Shown: positions 1 through 11,700 of the stretch, piece after piece
Layout: every line of letters starts with the position of its first letter
How positions within the stretch are numbered: the stretch's first letter is position 1
NCBI GenBank assembly: GCA_020466095.1
Contig: CM035807.1
Span: 84,406,241 to 84,470,240, forward strand
Direction of reading: 5' to 3'
Source: Chlorops oryzae
Lineage: Eukaryota; Arthropoda; Insecta; Diptera; Chloropidae
DNA: 64,000 nucleotides
The notes under the pieces: model-generated
Databases searched by the model: none
Seen by the model: only the letters and a program-made list of their open reading frames with translations
Told to the model about the DNA's origin: nothing
Translations under genes and position numbers: made by a program

Positions 1-425
1 TACATTTCTTGGTAAATGATAGAAGGAGTTGTCCTAGAGCAATGAAATTTGGCACGGACGTTTCTTTGCAAATATCTATGAAATTCCAAAAACAATTTTC
101 GAAATCAAACCACCCCAACTCCCCCAAACACGAAATGGGATGGACCCAAATTCTACAATTTTGAACCCACAGTGTTCAAATTCGGAACATAACTCACTGT
201 TGTGCCCCAAAGATGGAAAAGTTTAACTTCGTAACGCTGCCACGCCTACTTTTTGTGCTACGCCCACTCAAACGTGTTCTCACGTTCGCGTCTTAAGTCT
301 TTGCTCTATCTATTTCGATTTATAGCAAAGCTGTCTGCTCAAAGACTTAAGACGCTAACGTTAAAACTGTAATAAAAATCGTACGTTATTAACGGACAGC
401 CAATTACGCCATTTTCAGATTAATG
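1..425. repeat. Interspersed repeat sequence at window start
   Basis: No gene. Bases about 150-220 (ACAATTTTGAACCCAC ... TGTGCCCCAAAG) match 62390-62455 closely, so this is a dispersed repeat. Bases 283-300 and 340-355 are an inverted pair around GTCTTAAGTC. Confidence 0.5.
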
Positions 426-807
426 GCCTATACTGAGATATGCAGTAAGTAAAGCGCCCACAAGAAATACGTGCAAAAGAAATTGAAAAGTACTTCGAAG
501 TAAATACTTTACTTTCGCTTATACTGAGATGTCAAGTAATCAAGTGCGCAGGGTTGCAGGCGACTTTCCTGGTTTACTTCGCCATAGAAATGAACATGTC
601 CATTTTTTGTGCGAAGTAAATGCCAGGACAGCTGATTGCGGCACATTTTTCAAAGTAAATACTGACACCGACTTCGAAGGTGTTAAATTATTGGCATACT
701 TTAAAGAATTAAGGGAGCGTGAATATAGTTGTCTCTCTCAAACTTTACGACGTTGTAGCATATAGGCTCCTAATGTGCAAGTAGTTACTGCATATCTCAG
801 TATAGGC
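426..807. mobile_element. Short TIR element (GCCTATACTGAGATATGCAG ends)
   Basis: The left end GCCTATACTGAGATATGCAG is the inverted match of the right end at 780-807, about 25 bases. The interior has a further copy of CTTATACTGAGATG near 518. No clear target duplication, and the small internal open frame looks fortuitous. Confidence 0.55.
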
Positions 808-850
808 TCTAAGGGTGGCAGTTACCAAAAAGTTTAAGCTAAGGCTAAAT

Positions 851-1380
851 GGGTCTATGAAATAACTCCCACGAAATAAGCCCCACTTTTAAAAACGAAA
901 TAAGTCCCACCAAAAATTGCTATTTTGAATTTGGGAGTTATTTCGTTTTTAAAAGTAGGACTTATTTCGTCAATTGGTGGGACTTATTTCGTTACGCGTT
1001 TTTATTTTAAGTGGGACTTAATTCGTTTTGAGTGGGAATAAATTCGTTTTGTAAAGTGGGAGTTATGGCTTTATTTCTCATTTTTTTCTTATGCAAAAAG
1101 TTATATATTGGACATTTCGTAAAAGGGACAACCATAATTTTTGTCCTTATCTCTCATGGCTCTCCTTTTTTGTTTATTAATTACTTTATACTTACTATAA
1201 TAAAAAAACTTTAAAGAAATGTGTACAAATAGGTACCGAATATATTATTCAAGGGGGAGTTATTTCATTTTGAGTGGGAGTTATTTCATTTCAAGTAAAT
1301 TTTTAAATCATTTCATTTTGGTGGGACTTATTTCGTTTTCAAAAGTGGGACTTATTTCGTGGGAGTTATATCATAGACCC
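851..1380. mobile_element. Nested 530-bp TIR element with 8-bp target duplication
   Basis: Inverted termini of 36 bases with one mismatch begin GGGTCTATGAAATAACTCCC. GGCTAAAT is duplicated at 843-850 and 1381-1388. The subterminal regions repeat GTGGGACTTATTTCGT-like words many times in both orientations. The 8-base duplication suggests hAT or P-type transposition; no transposase. Confidence 0.75.
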
Positions 1381-1532
1381 GGCTAAATGTTAATCTTTCG
1401 AAGTAAAAGTGGTAGTTACCAAGTCAAATTAAACCGGTCTTAGAGAATTCGATATTCGAAAATGTGCTGCCACATTTTTAAATTTAAGCCCAAAAAATAT
1501 GGTTTTTGCTATTTTCGAACACTCTTTCAAAC

Positions 1533-2441
1533 CAGACCTGTTAAATCCCGATTAAGATTAATAATCATGAATTATTGTTCTTTTTTTAATCCATAATCAT
1601 TATTAATTTAACTTCTTGAAATTTTTGATTATTAATGATTGCGATTACCAAATAATCGTGAAATAATCAGGACTATTTCAGATTAATGAAAAAAATCAGA
1701 AAAAATCAAAAAATAATCAAAAAAAATAATCCCGATTAATTTTAGATTATTTTTGAATATTTTTGATTTTTTTTTATTATTTTTGATTTTTCCTGATTAT
1801 TTTTGGGTTTTTTGATTTTTTTTTGATTACTTTTGATTTGTTCTGATTTTTTTTATTAATTTTAATTATTTTCAATTTGTATATGAATAACATCGTTTTT
1901 CCAAAGTTTCCCTATAGTCCGTGGGACCGGCAACGGACAAGTGAATTCACCGGCCACCTGTGGTTAGGACCACCCCTCGTCAAACCACCGGCAATACTTT
2001 CGAGAGGCGAATTTTACATTGCGATGTCATAGGCAAGGACATATGGGCCCCTCGCTGTACTACATTTAATTATATTCAATTACAAATTGAAAATAATTAA
2101 AATTAATAAAAAAAAATCAGAACAAATCAAAATTAATCAAAAAAAATCAAAAAACCCAAAAATAATCAGGAAAAATCAAAAATAATCAAAAAAAAATCAA
2201 AAATATTCAAAAATAATCTAAAATTAATCGGGATTATTTTTTTGATTATTTTTTGATTTTTTCTGATTTTTTTCATTAATCTAAAATAATCATGATTATT
2301 TCATGATTATTTGGTAATCGCAATCATTGATTAATATAGGTCATACAAAAATAATCATTAAATAATCACTATTTCACTCATAAGAAAAAAATAATCTGAT
2401 TAATTAATCATTAATTAAATAATCATTATTTAACAGGTCTG
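1533..2441. mobile_element. Nested 909-bp foldback element, 8-bp target duplication
   Basis: Ends CAGACCTGTTAAAT and ATTTAACAGGTCTG, with TTTCAAAC duplicated at 1525-1532 and 2442-2449. The arms are long, imperfect inverted repeats of AATCAAAAA-like words (about 1700-1885 and 2070-2260) around a GC-richer centre at 1895-2065. It would fold into a large hairpin. hAT-like and non-autonomous. Confidence 0.75.
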
Positions 2442-2746
2442 TTTCAAACTAGCACGCCGATGGAAAAACGTAAAAATTTGAACAAAAGCATTGTTTTCTT
2501 TTGTATTATTTTTAAACACATGGTTTTTGTTTATCTTTCTCTGCTCTCTTCGAATTTTCGAACATTTTCATTCTTAAAATTTATGACTGCTTCGATGGGG
2601 TAATAAACCAGGTTTAATTGATTTGGTAACTACGAAAATTTAAGCGAAAGCTAAGAATTTTCTTAAACCGGGCTGGTAACTACCACCCTAAAAGAAAAAG
2701 CAGCCCTTCCAAACTTGTCCGTTCAGAATATTTTTAAGAAGAGGCC

Positions 2747-2897
2747 ATTTACACGTTAAGACATTTCGATAATGAAACACACTTTTTGTGGGCTAGGGAC
2801 GCGCGGGGATGTGGTATGGTAGCGTTTTTCTCTCTTCCCCCTGCCTCCCTTGCCATCGAAAATTTGTTTCATTATCGAAATGTCTTAACGTGTAAAT
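2747..2897. mobile_element. 151-bp palindromic element with 33-bp arms
   Basis: The arms ATTTACACGTTAAGACATTT.. at 2747-2779 and 2865-2897 are perfect inverted copies. The interior carries GGCTAGGGACGCGCGGG. Sequence around 38395-38465 (GCACGTCCCTAGCC, ATCGAGATGTCTTGAAC) looks like a diverged member. Confidence 0.6.
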
Positions 2898-3282
2898 AGC
2901 GTAAAAAGATCGATTAACCCATTAACGCCCACACATCAAAATAAAAACCTTCAATTTTTCTATTTTATTTATATTTGAAGTTAAGGGTTTTACAGAAAAT
3001 CAGGGGCCTACTCTGTATTGCGATGCGATACGCAAATCGATGCGATAGCTTATTTCAAGTCGCAATTGGAATGCTTTGCATTCAATTTACTGTGAATTAC
3101 ATTCAACAAAAAGTTTAAATATTTTTTTTTGTTCCTAGGGTCTACAACTTCAGGACCCGGTATCGCGAAAATAGCCACTAGCTTCGGAAAATGACTGGCT
3201 CCATTGGAATCAGCGTGGTCGAATTAGGTTTACCCACCAGGACAACCCGTTGTTGTAAAAAAGTTCCCAATTCGACCACAGT

Positions 3283-3472
3283 GTAATCATCAAAAGAAGT
3301 CGGATTATTTATTTGATTACTTTTAATTACTTTTGATTACTTTCATCATTTGATTATTGGGCCAAACAGAAAATAATCGTACTTAATCAATTATTTCAAT
3401 TTTTGAATAAATGTAATTTAATTACTAATGACTACGATTAGTAATGATTATTTAACAGCTATGAATTCAATA
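3283..3472. repeat. AT-rich dispersed repeat (TTTGATTACTTTT type)
   Basis: Shares its left part (AATCAAAAGAAGTC-like) and right part (ATTTAACAGCTATGAATTCA) with 10536-11282, where the same unit is interrupted by another insertion. Boundaries are approximate. Confidence 0.45.
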
Positions 3473-3582
3473 TACTTACTTAGGAGTAGTGCCCAACCCA
3501 AGGATGTCTTTCAAGGAACGCATTGTCAAAAGAAACAATCTCCCTAAATTTACCAGAAACTATCCGATTATTCTTTTGAAGC

Positions 3583-3790
3583 TGGCTCTTCTTCTTCTTG
3601 TGTATTTAAATGTCCCGATCTGACCCGGGATCTGCAAAACGCGACCAGTTTCTCCATTTTTTCTATCAGTTGCATCATCCGAGGTGAGTCCTACAGCTTC
3701 GAGGTCTCATTTTACTGCGTCCATCCAACGCTATTTGGGACGCCCTCGTTTTCTGCAACCTTGAATTTCTAGTGCGTAGCCGGGTAAATC
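3583..3790 (-). pseudogene. Non-LTR retrotransposon 3' end fragment
   Basis: Minus-strand translation gives RKRGRPK..RWMDAVK.DLEAVGLTSDDATDR, a pattern I recognise from the C-terminus of insect LINE reverse transcriptases. It has internal stops. The 3' end runs into an AAG-repeat tail (CTTCTTCTTCTT on the plus strand), as expected for target-primed elements. A close relative lies at 39463-39580. Confidence 0.65.
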
Positions 3791-4367
3791 ATATAATTAT
3801 GACGTGAGTAAATCATTAAAGGTATTCGATCCTTCTGTACTATACAGTGTACAGTGTAGAGCCCTGCACAAATATGATGCTTGCCTTTCAATGACAACAA
3901 ATGATCTAGTGAAGAGAACAATGCTTGCAAGACAAAGAGAGCGATTAAAATGATTCGCATTTGAATCAAGAGAGAGAGAGAGAACGTGCATTGTATGCAT
4001 TTTGATTTTGCAAAGCAAACACTGAACTGCGCTTGTTCATTACAAAGCCTCTTCTGCTTTGCTTTTTCAAAACAAAAACAGCGCGCTCGCTTCAGTGAGT
4101 GCACTAAAACATTCGAAATTTTATAGTTGGCTTTCTTGTGTTGTTGTTGCTGTGTCTTTCTGTGAATGCACGCATCGTATGCCCTTTATTGTTTTGTACT
4201 TTCAAAGGAATTGGTTTTGCAAACACAGTTGAAATCAAAGCTCGCGCTCTGTTATGCGCTCTTGTTCTCATTTTGTTTTTATTACAAAACAAAGCCGTTA
4301 TCGTGTACGCTAAGCCGAACCAAGCACAGTGCTTGTAAAATATAAAATGTGCTTGAAAGCGTTTCAA

Positions 4368-4767
4368 GTAGTGTCCGACCGAAGGTTCGGCTTCGGCTTC
4401 GGTAATCGGCATGATCGGCCAATTCTTAATCTTCGGCTTCGGCTGGAAAAAGCCGAATATTTTAGCCGAATATTTTTGCATTTTAATGGAAGTAAAAAAG
4501 TCACGATAGATTTTTAATTGCTTCATTGAGAGTTCTTACACTAGTGAATTATTGCCGCAAATTCTCACTTTGTGGGCAACTAAAGCGAAAGAATTTAGAG
4601 AAAATTTGGGCGGTTTTTTTTTGTGCTTGTCAAATGAATAAAGACTGATTTTGTTTCTTACTGTAAAATTTTTTGCATTCGGCTTCGGCCTTCGGTCTTC
4701 GGCCGAAGTCTTCAACTCTGCCGATTGTTCGGCTTCGGCTAAAAATCCACCTTCGGTCGGACACTAC
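4368..4767. mobile_element. TIR element with CTTCGG arrays
   Basis: Ends GTAGTGTCCGACCGAAGG and its inverse. Both subterminal regions are filled with CTTCGG/CCGAAG repeats (about 4385-4465 and 4678-4755). No gene. Target duplication not resolved because the right edge abuts the next element. Confidence 0.6.
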
Positions 4768-5155
4768 CCTGCAGGAAGCCTGTCGCCATGTGGCCCCATG
4801 TCTATATTGACGTCAATATAGACAAGAGAACTAGTTCCAACGTCAACAGTATTTACGGGCGGTGTCATTATAGAAACTGTACTGTCAAGAGGTATAGTTC
4901 ATCTTATTGACCATGTCAACAACATGTCTCCTTATAAAGCGAAAGAGTACTCATTTTGTCTATATAATAGTACCGACGTCAATAGGTCGTCAATAGTTCG
5001 TCTGTAGTTTTTCGGTCTACTGTTGACATTCAATGACAACTCAATGTTAAATGTCAATAACGCAAAGCATTGCGACGGGTTTAACTGGTCAGAAGTACTG
5101 TTGACGCAGTCAGTAGAGAAAGAGTATAGATTCACTATTGACATTTCCTGCAGTG
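4767..5155. mobile_element. GTCAA-rich element, copy 1
   Basis: Starts CCCTGCAGGAA and ends TTCCTGCAG. The same 390-base unit is present inverted at 43661-44050. It contains twelve GTCAA/TTGAC words in both orientations, including the palindrome TCTATATTGACGTCAATATAGA around 4801-4822 (written here only for its symmetry about GACGTC). Confidence 0.65.
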
Positions 5156-5185
5156 TAGTTACAAGCATACTTGTTTAGGGCTCTA

Positions 5186-6744
5186 ATACAGTGTACAGAG
5201 AGGAAGTGTTAGTGATTTTTTACACATTCTTTTTTTCTGAAGCGAGCGGTACCAAGTTCGTAGGATAAGCAAGTAATACTTTATGTTATTCCAGTGTATT
5301 ACTGCATTATTCCGAGGGTAAGAAGTAGTTTGTATATTTTTTTATTTGTTTAAACGATTCTATATTTTCTAAGCTATACATATATTTAGTTTTTGGAATA
5401 AATTATTATTGTCACATGCTTACTTAAAGAGATTATATATCAATAATTGCTGATGCCAAATAATAACACAAAGTACAACTCGGAAGCTTCGGGGATAAAA
5501 TGAAATTCAAACAAACTTAATAAAAAAAAAAAGGAATAAGTTTTAAAAACATCTCTCACAAGGCGATTTTTTTTTTTAATGCAATCAATTTATGAGCTAT
5601 TATTTTATTAAAAATTTTAATCTATAGCCTATTTCGTATGCTACTTAGGATTAACTTTGCTGTTGTGCGTTCATATTACCTAACATAGTTTTATAATTAC
5701 TTATATCAACTTGACTTTGGCATATTAAAATAATAATCATCTATGTATATAAACAAGTAATTTTCTTCATTAATAAATATTTCGAAAATTGTCGTAAACC
5801 TTTCATATATAATTAAGGATATTCCTTTAAACGTGCAAATGTCCACAAAAAAACTCCGAAATCTACAGGTTTTAACAAGGAATGTGAAAACTTGTATTAA
5901 ATGGAGTTTTTGAGTTTTCGTAGTAACTACACGTTTAAGGTAATACTCCAATTATTTTTGATTCAATTAAGTATGTGTATAATTTATTTTATTTTACTAT
6001 TCAAAAATATTCATTTCTTATTATTTAAGTTCAGTTTTACTGCGTCTTCCGTTAGTACGGACAAATTTTGAACATAAAATATAAAATAAACCATAGCGAT
6101 GAAAAAATCAAAAGATTTAAACTGTACAATGTAATATGATTTATTAAATCCTTGGAAAGATGACCATTTTATTTCCCCTTGAATAAAAAAAAGTCTCGAC
6201 ACAAAATGAGGGGGCAAATAGTTAAATTCTCTCATAATTTCAAATCAGCAGCATTTTAACAAAGATCACTATGAATTGTCGCTCTCTTTGTAAAATTTCG
6301 TTTTGGTTTTGATTAATCTTATTTCGCGGCTTTCAAAGGAAGTAGTATATATGTATGTGTTTAAATTGGAAGAGATGTCCATTATATTTACGGTATAAAA
6401 TAAAAATATTCTCAAATGAGGAAATGCACATACTCCATCTGAGTAGGTTTTAATATCCAAATTTTGTTAATTAAATAAAACTTTACGTCATTTTCTATTC
6501 ACCAATTATATTAAAATTCAGAAAAAAAACCAATTACTCATATATAAGCACCAAGTATATAAACACTCCCACTAATGACCACCTCTAATCATGCGATTCT
6601 GTTCTGTTTTAGAGGCTGAAACTCGGTTTTAGACCTTATGTGAAAAAATTGCAGGCTAAATTATTGTTATTCTTTCATACATTACAAGTACAGTCCGTTT
6701 TCCTAATGTGATTTGAGAATCTGGAATTTTTTCAGGGTACCTTC
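5186..6744. other. AT-rich intergenic sequence downstream of ush
   Basis: No gene, splice-bounded exon or clear repeat is visible. Open frames here are short, AT-rich and unlike any family I know. Confidence 0.5.
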
Positions 6745-7385
6745 TAGTGATGTAACGAATATTCGCATTCGCGAATATTCGCATGTTTTTTCAATTCGCA
6801 TTCGATAAATTTCGAAATAATAAAATTACAGAAAATTGAACAATACATTAAACTTTAATCGATTTTTTAAATTTTAAATTAAATAAAGCCTATATTTTTA
6901 GCATTTAAAACTTTTTATGTGCTACACGTTACAACAGATATTGCACTTAAAATCTGCTCTCTCACACACACTTGCATTTCAATTTTGCCGATCCCTGAAT
7001 TAAACGCATTTGGAATGCTTTAGTTCCTTCGTTATAATTTCCATACAAGAACGACCGTTGAGGCTGTATAATCGTAATAACGACAATAACATTGCGTATT
7101 GCGCAGGGGCGTTATGCTTGCACGAAATCGTCGATTGGTTTTGTTGTTGTCATGTGACTGTAATTTTTTTTAACACTTTGAAATTTAACATCGAAATGTG
7201 TTTTCTTTTATTATGAGATGAATTATTTTTCCAAGTTGGTGCGCTTAATATTATAATGAATTGATTTGGTGATGTGTGCGAATATTTGAGATATAGATTC
7301 AAAAACGTGAATATTCCGCATTCGCATTTCGGAATATGAGTAGCATTGGACAAATGCTCAAATTTGACTGTCGGTAACATCACTA
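6745..7385. mobile_element. hAT-type MITE, 641 bp
   Basis: Ends TAGTGATGTAAC and GTAACATCACTA, flanked by the perfect 8-base duplication GTACCTTC (6737-6744, 7386-7393). The subterminal regions contain GAATATTCGCATTCGCG-like repeats in both orientations. No transposase. Confidence 0.8.
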
Positions 7386-7396
7386 GTACCTTCTGG

Positions 7397-7559
7397 GTGG
7401 TCCTTATTTAAAAAACAGTTGTTTTTTTTCGCGCGTCACCCCGTCTTTTTAATATAAACCATGAGAAAATATTTCTGTATTTTTTTTTGAATTTTTTAAA
7501 TGATATTTAGGCGTCGCTACCAGCGCGAAAAAATTTTTTTTTTTTTTAATAAGGACCAC
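7397..7559. mobile_element. 163-bp palindromic MITE
   Basis: The arms GTGGTCCTTATT..TTTTCGCGC at the left and their inverse at the right pair over about 45 bases, with A/T-run length differences. It lies immediately beyond the hAT element. Target duplication unclear. Confidence 0.55.
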
Positions 7560-8263
7560 ACTAGTACATACTTATATCCGAGGAACGCAGTAAATGAATT
7601 AACAGACGATGACTTGAAGTTTTCTTTTGCTAGTAAAACTTCATTTTGTAAGTTGGAATTCAGTTCGTACCTCGAGTTAGATGGCCTTAGACTAAATCGG
7701 ATTTTAAAAAAATCTGAGATGATTTTTTGTTTTATAGTTTTAGACAGCTTTTTGTTTGGCTTATAGCCATAGTATGCAATCCAAAAACTGAATTAAATAA
7801 TCTTGCTTACCTTTGATAAAATTATAAAGCTTGAAATAATGTTTTGCTTTGGAATCATTTTTTCCTGATCCATTTTATACCTTTTCCTTTCGAATATACC
7901 TTTTGATTTTTCGAATATGTCATTGATAAATAAGACCGCAAGAACTTGTCTTTAGGAGATTCACGAAAATACTGTTCGTTTTCATCAGATCGATTGCGAC
8001 AGAACATGTTAACTTTTCAAGCTTTCCGATCTTTGCAAGGATGTCTTCTCTCTCGCCAGTGATGCAATTAAACAACAGCCTGATGTAATGAGCACGCGTT
8101 CGGTGAGCAATCGAAAATTTTCGACATGTTTTAGAAGCAAAAAGAACAAAAAAAAACCAAATTGCTTAGCTAATTTCATGAGTTCCTTTTATACGGTGCA
8201 GGCGCTAGCTTAGAAGCACTTGTAATACCACTCCCATTGTTTCTGCCAAAAGGCGTGACTCTA
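7560..8263 (-). other. ush: Probable ush 3' UTR and flank
   Basis: Directly downstream of the ush stop, with no recognisable gene. The 3' end of the transcript is not marked by a convincing AATAAA on the minus strand within this stretch, so its extent is unknown. Confidence 0.4.
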
Positions 8264-8771
8264 TCAAATGGCTGCTTCTTGTTGAAGGTTTTCCTTGTTC
8301 TTTTGCAAAAGCAGAGATGAATTCGGGGACACCGTTGGAATGATGCTCATCACAGCTGTCGGGCTACTTCGCTCGTCGTGCAATTCTGGCCGTCGGATTT
8401 TGCCTTTGCAGTAATATTGTTTGTGCGCCAAAAAGGTTTTCATATAGTTGAAGGATATGTCGCAAGTTTGACAGTATTTCTGACTTAAATTCAAGTGATC
8501 CTCATGGTGTGGAGACGCATCCGCCAGCGAAGCTATTTGGCCGATCGACACGGGGGGTGTGTGCGTACGCTGGAGATGTGGATTCGCTGAGTTAATGGGC
8601 TCCATCACAATATCTAGTGGCTCCGATTTTATGTGCTTTATCGTAGCCTGAAGTTCATTGGCAGCCGCCGTCAATGGTACTGGTGTTGAGTTGTTGTTGT
8701 CGTGAACAGCACTTTGCGATGCCGCTGTGCTAACTGGCACAGCATCGAATGGTTCTGATTTTATGGCAAAG
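8264..8771 (-). CDS. ush: ush last exon, SUMO-type motifs and zinc finger 9
   Basis: Residues 1180-1348 and the TGA stop. It contains IKSEPFD (1183-1189) and IKSEPLD (1227-1233), two copies of a sumoylation-type consensus (hydrophobic-Lys-x-Glu). C2HC finger 9, CQTCDISF..AHKQYYC (1280-1301), follows. The acceptor TTTACAG is preceded by a 2.8-kb intron that contains a mariner. I could not identify a convincing polyadenylation signal just downstream. Confidence 0.93.
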
Positions 8772-11700
8772 CTGTAAAGTAAAAATAAAATTTTAATTTA
8801 ATTTTCAATTTCCAAAAATTAAGCATCTCGATGCAAATATGTACATAACAGGTTGGCTGATAAGTCCCCGGTCTAACAAAGAAAAACACATTTTTTTTGT
8901 CAAAATTCGTTTTTATTATTCAACATAGTTCCCTTCAAGAGCGATACAACGATTATAACGACCTTCCAATTTTTTTGATACCATTTTGGTAGTACTCCTT
9001 CGGTTTTGCCTCAAAATAGGCCTCAGTTTCGGCGATCACCTCTTCATTGCAGCCAAATTTTTTCCCTGCGAGCATCCTTTTGAGGTCTGAGAACAAGAAA
9101 AAGTCGCTGGGGGCCAGATCTGGAGAATACGGTGGGTGGGGAAGCAATTCGAAGCCTAATTCATGAATTTTTGCCATCGTTCTCAATGACTTGTGGCACG
9201 GTGCGTTGTCTTGGTGGAACAACACTTTTTTCTTCTTCATATGGGGCCGTTTTGCCGCGATTTCGACCTTCAAACGCTCCAATAACGACATATAATAGTC
9301 ACTGTTGATGGTTTTTTCCCTTCTCAAGATAATCGATAAAAATTATTCCATGCCCATCCCAAAAAACAGAGGCCATTACTTTGCCAGCGGACTTTTGAGT
9401 CTTTCCACGCTTCGGAGACGGTTCACCGATCGCTGTCCACTCAGCCGACTGTCGATTGGACTCAGGAGTGTAGTGATAGAGCCATGTTTCATCCATTGTC
9501 ACATATCGACGCAAAAACTCGGGTGTATTGCGAGTTAACAGCTGCAAACACCGCTCAGAATCATCAACACGTTGTTGTTTTTGGTCAAATGTGAGCTCGC
9601 GCGGCACCCATTTTGCACAGAGCTTTTTCATATCCAAATATCGATGAATGATATGACCAATACGTTCCTTTGATATCTTTAAGGTCCTCTGCTATCTCGA
9701 TCAACTTCATTTTACGGTCATTCAAAATCATTTTGTGAATTTTTTTGATGTTTTCGTCGGTAACCACCTCTTTCGGGCGTCCACTGCGTTCACCGTCCTC
9801 CGTGCTCATTTCACCACGCTTGAATTTTGCATACCAATCAATTATTGTTGATTTTCCTGGGGCAGAGTCCGGAAACTCATTATCAAGCCAAGTTTTTGCT
9901 TCCACTGTATTTTTTCCCTTCAGAAAACAGTATTTTATCAAAACACGAAATTCCTTTTTTTCCAATTTTTTTTTCACAATAACAAAAGTTGCTTCACAAA
10001 AGACGCTCTATCTCACAAACTAATTGACTTACAGACGTCAAATTTTGACACGAATCATTTGAAGGTTGCCACTATATAAAAATAATATGCATTTAATACT
10101 AGCGACGCCATCTATGTGTCAGACCGGGGACTTATCAGCCAACCTGTTAATTGCCTTGTGGCATTTATTGAAATGAAAACTTTAGTTTGGAACTTATGCT
10201 TGCAAAATACTTTCTGCATTGTACATCTAGTCCTATAAAGTCATTAAAAATGGTTCCATCAATTTAAAGTTCCTAGCCAAAAAACCTTTTTCGTTTTCTT
10301 TTTATTATGTCCAGCTAGCATTTTTTGAAATTTTTGATCGAAATCGACTCATTTTCGAGTCGCCTTTCTGATTAAAATAATCAAATACGCGTGCGTCAGA
10401 AATGATACTTTTGTCGGAGGAAATGGAACCATAGCCGCTGCTCTTCTTGGGGACTCATATGTGCTATCGTTTTCGAATCATTTGCTTATTTCTTTATTTA
10501 TAATCGTTTAACTAAAAATAAGTAACCAAAAAGAATCAAAAATAATAATCAAAAGAAGTCACCCACTGAAAAGTAGGATCATCCATAGATTAATCTTAGA
10601 GTGCTCCTTTTGGAGCAATGGATCACTCCACAAATCTCCGAGCTACATACATTTTGTACTCCTTTTTTTAGCATTGCTTGTCCTTCAAGACGAGTACCTA
10701 CTCCTTGCGACCTCAAAATGGAGGACAGAGAGAGTAGTAGCACAAAGTGAGTAATCTTTCTTATCTCTTGAAAGATCACAATGGGATCAATAACATTTAG
10801 CTGAATGGATAGACAAGTCATTCCTCCTTCATTGATCGATTTTGGCTTTTGATCTTAATTTTTTTACTGGGCAGATTATTTATTTGATTATTTGATTGAT
10901 AACGTATTAGGCAAAAAAAAAAAAATAAATAAAAAAGATCTTTAATGATCGCGGTGTCAAAATATTTCATGTAATTTGAAAATTATTCGAGCTTAACCGC
11001 TTTTGCACCTTCCACCTATGGGCGGACATGAGCATGTTTCGTCACTTCGCCACTCGTGACTCATCAGCGCCTTTGTGGTGCTAAGGAATTTGAAGGTTCA
11101 AACCCGTTAAATATGAAGCATTTATAACGCTTGTGAGAAATATACGCACAAGTATAAAAAACTATATTGATTACTTTTGATTATTTTTGATTATTTTTAG
11201 TAATCGCAAGTAATCGTGACTTCAATTTGATTATTTGTAATGACTACGATTAGAAATGATTGTTTAACAGCTATGAATTCATCTCACTTTTGAGTCTAAT
11301 ATTGAGTGAAATATCACATAGCAACAGGTTGAATAATCATATTTCAATTCCCTGCGGGATTAATTGACGATTGCTTTATATTTTGTTTTTGTACTTTCAA
11401 TAAGATTCGTTTTTGGAACATACTTCTTCTTTTAATCGCACATGAGATAAATCGCTTTTAAATCATCAAAGGGGGCTCGAAAAAGACTCGTAAATGCAGA
11501 ACATCGAAACGTTTCATGTCATTCAATATTTTTTTGGTGAAAGATCAATTGATGTTGAAGATGAATTTACCTGTGAGAAACATTTTCCGCATCATTGAGA
11601 CTTCCGGTGCGAGAATTGCCGTCTGATGCCGCCTCTGGTTCGCTACCAACAGGTGCCGACGACTCTGGCGAAAGGGACGGAGAGCTGACGGACATTTGGG

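Larger units (their letters stand above)
813..2688. mobile_element. Harbinger-like MITE (copy 1) interrupted by two later insertions
   Basis: Ends GGGTGGCAGTTACC and GGTAACTACCACCC form a terminal inverted repeat, flanked by TAA at 810-812 and 2689-2691. A 3-base TWA duplication is the hallmark of PIF/Harbinger. A second copy at 29657-30078 is uninterrupted. Removing the two nested insertions with one copy of each target duplication leaves 421 bases here, against 422 there. Confidence 0.75.
3857..5185. mobile_element. hAT-like element carrying two further insertions
   Basis: Termini TAGAGCCCTGCACAA and the inverted TTGTTTAGGGCTCTA, with imperfect matching for about 26 bases. The 8-base flanks GTACAGTG (3849-3856) and ATACAGTG (5186-5193) match at seven positions. 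Two other inverted-repeat elements (4368-4767, 4767-5155) sit back to back near its right end, leaving about 540 bases of its own. No transposase is readable. Confidence 0.6.

Noticed and set aside
1700..2260. CRISPR-like or satellite array
   Set aside because: The repeats are mirrored arms of one foldback element with a target duplication, not direct repeats with spacers.
4104..4526. 140-codon minus-strand open frame
   Set aside because: Runs across the edge of two transposable elements (hAT-like and CTTCGG-array), so it is not a gene.
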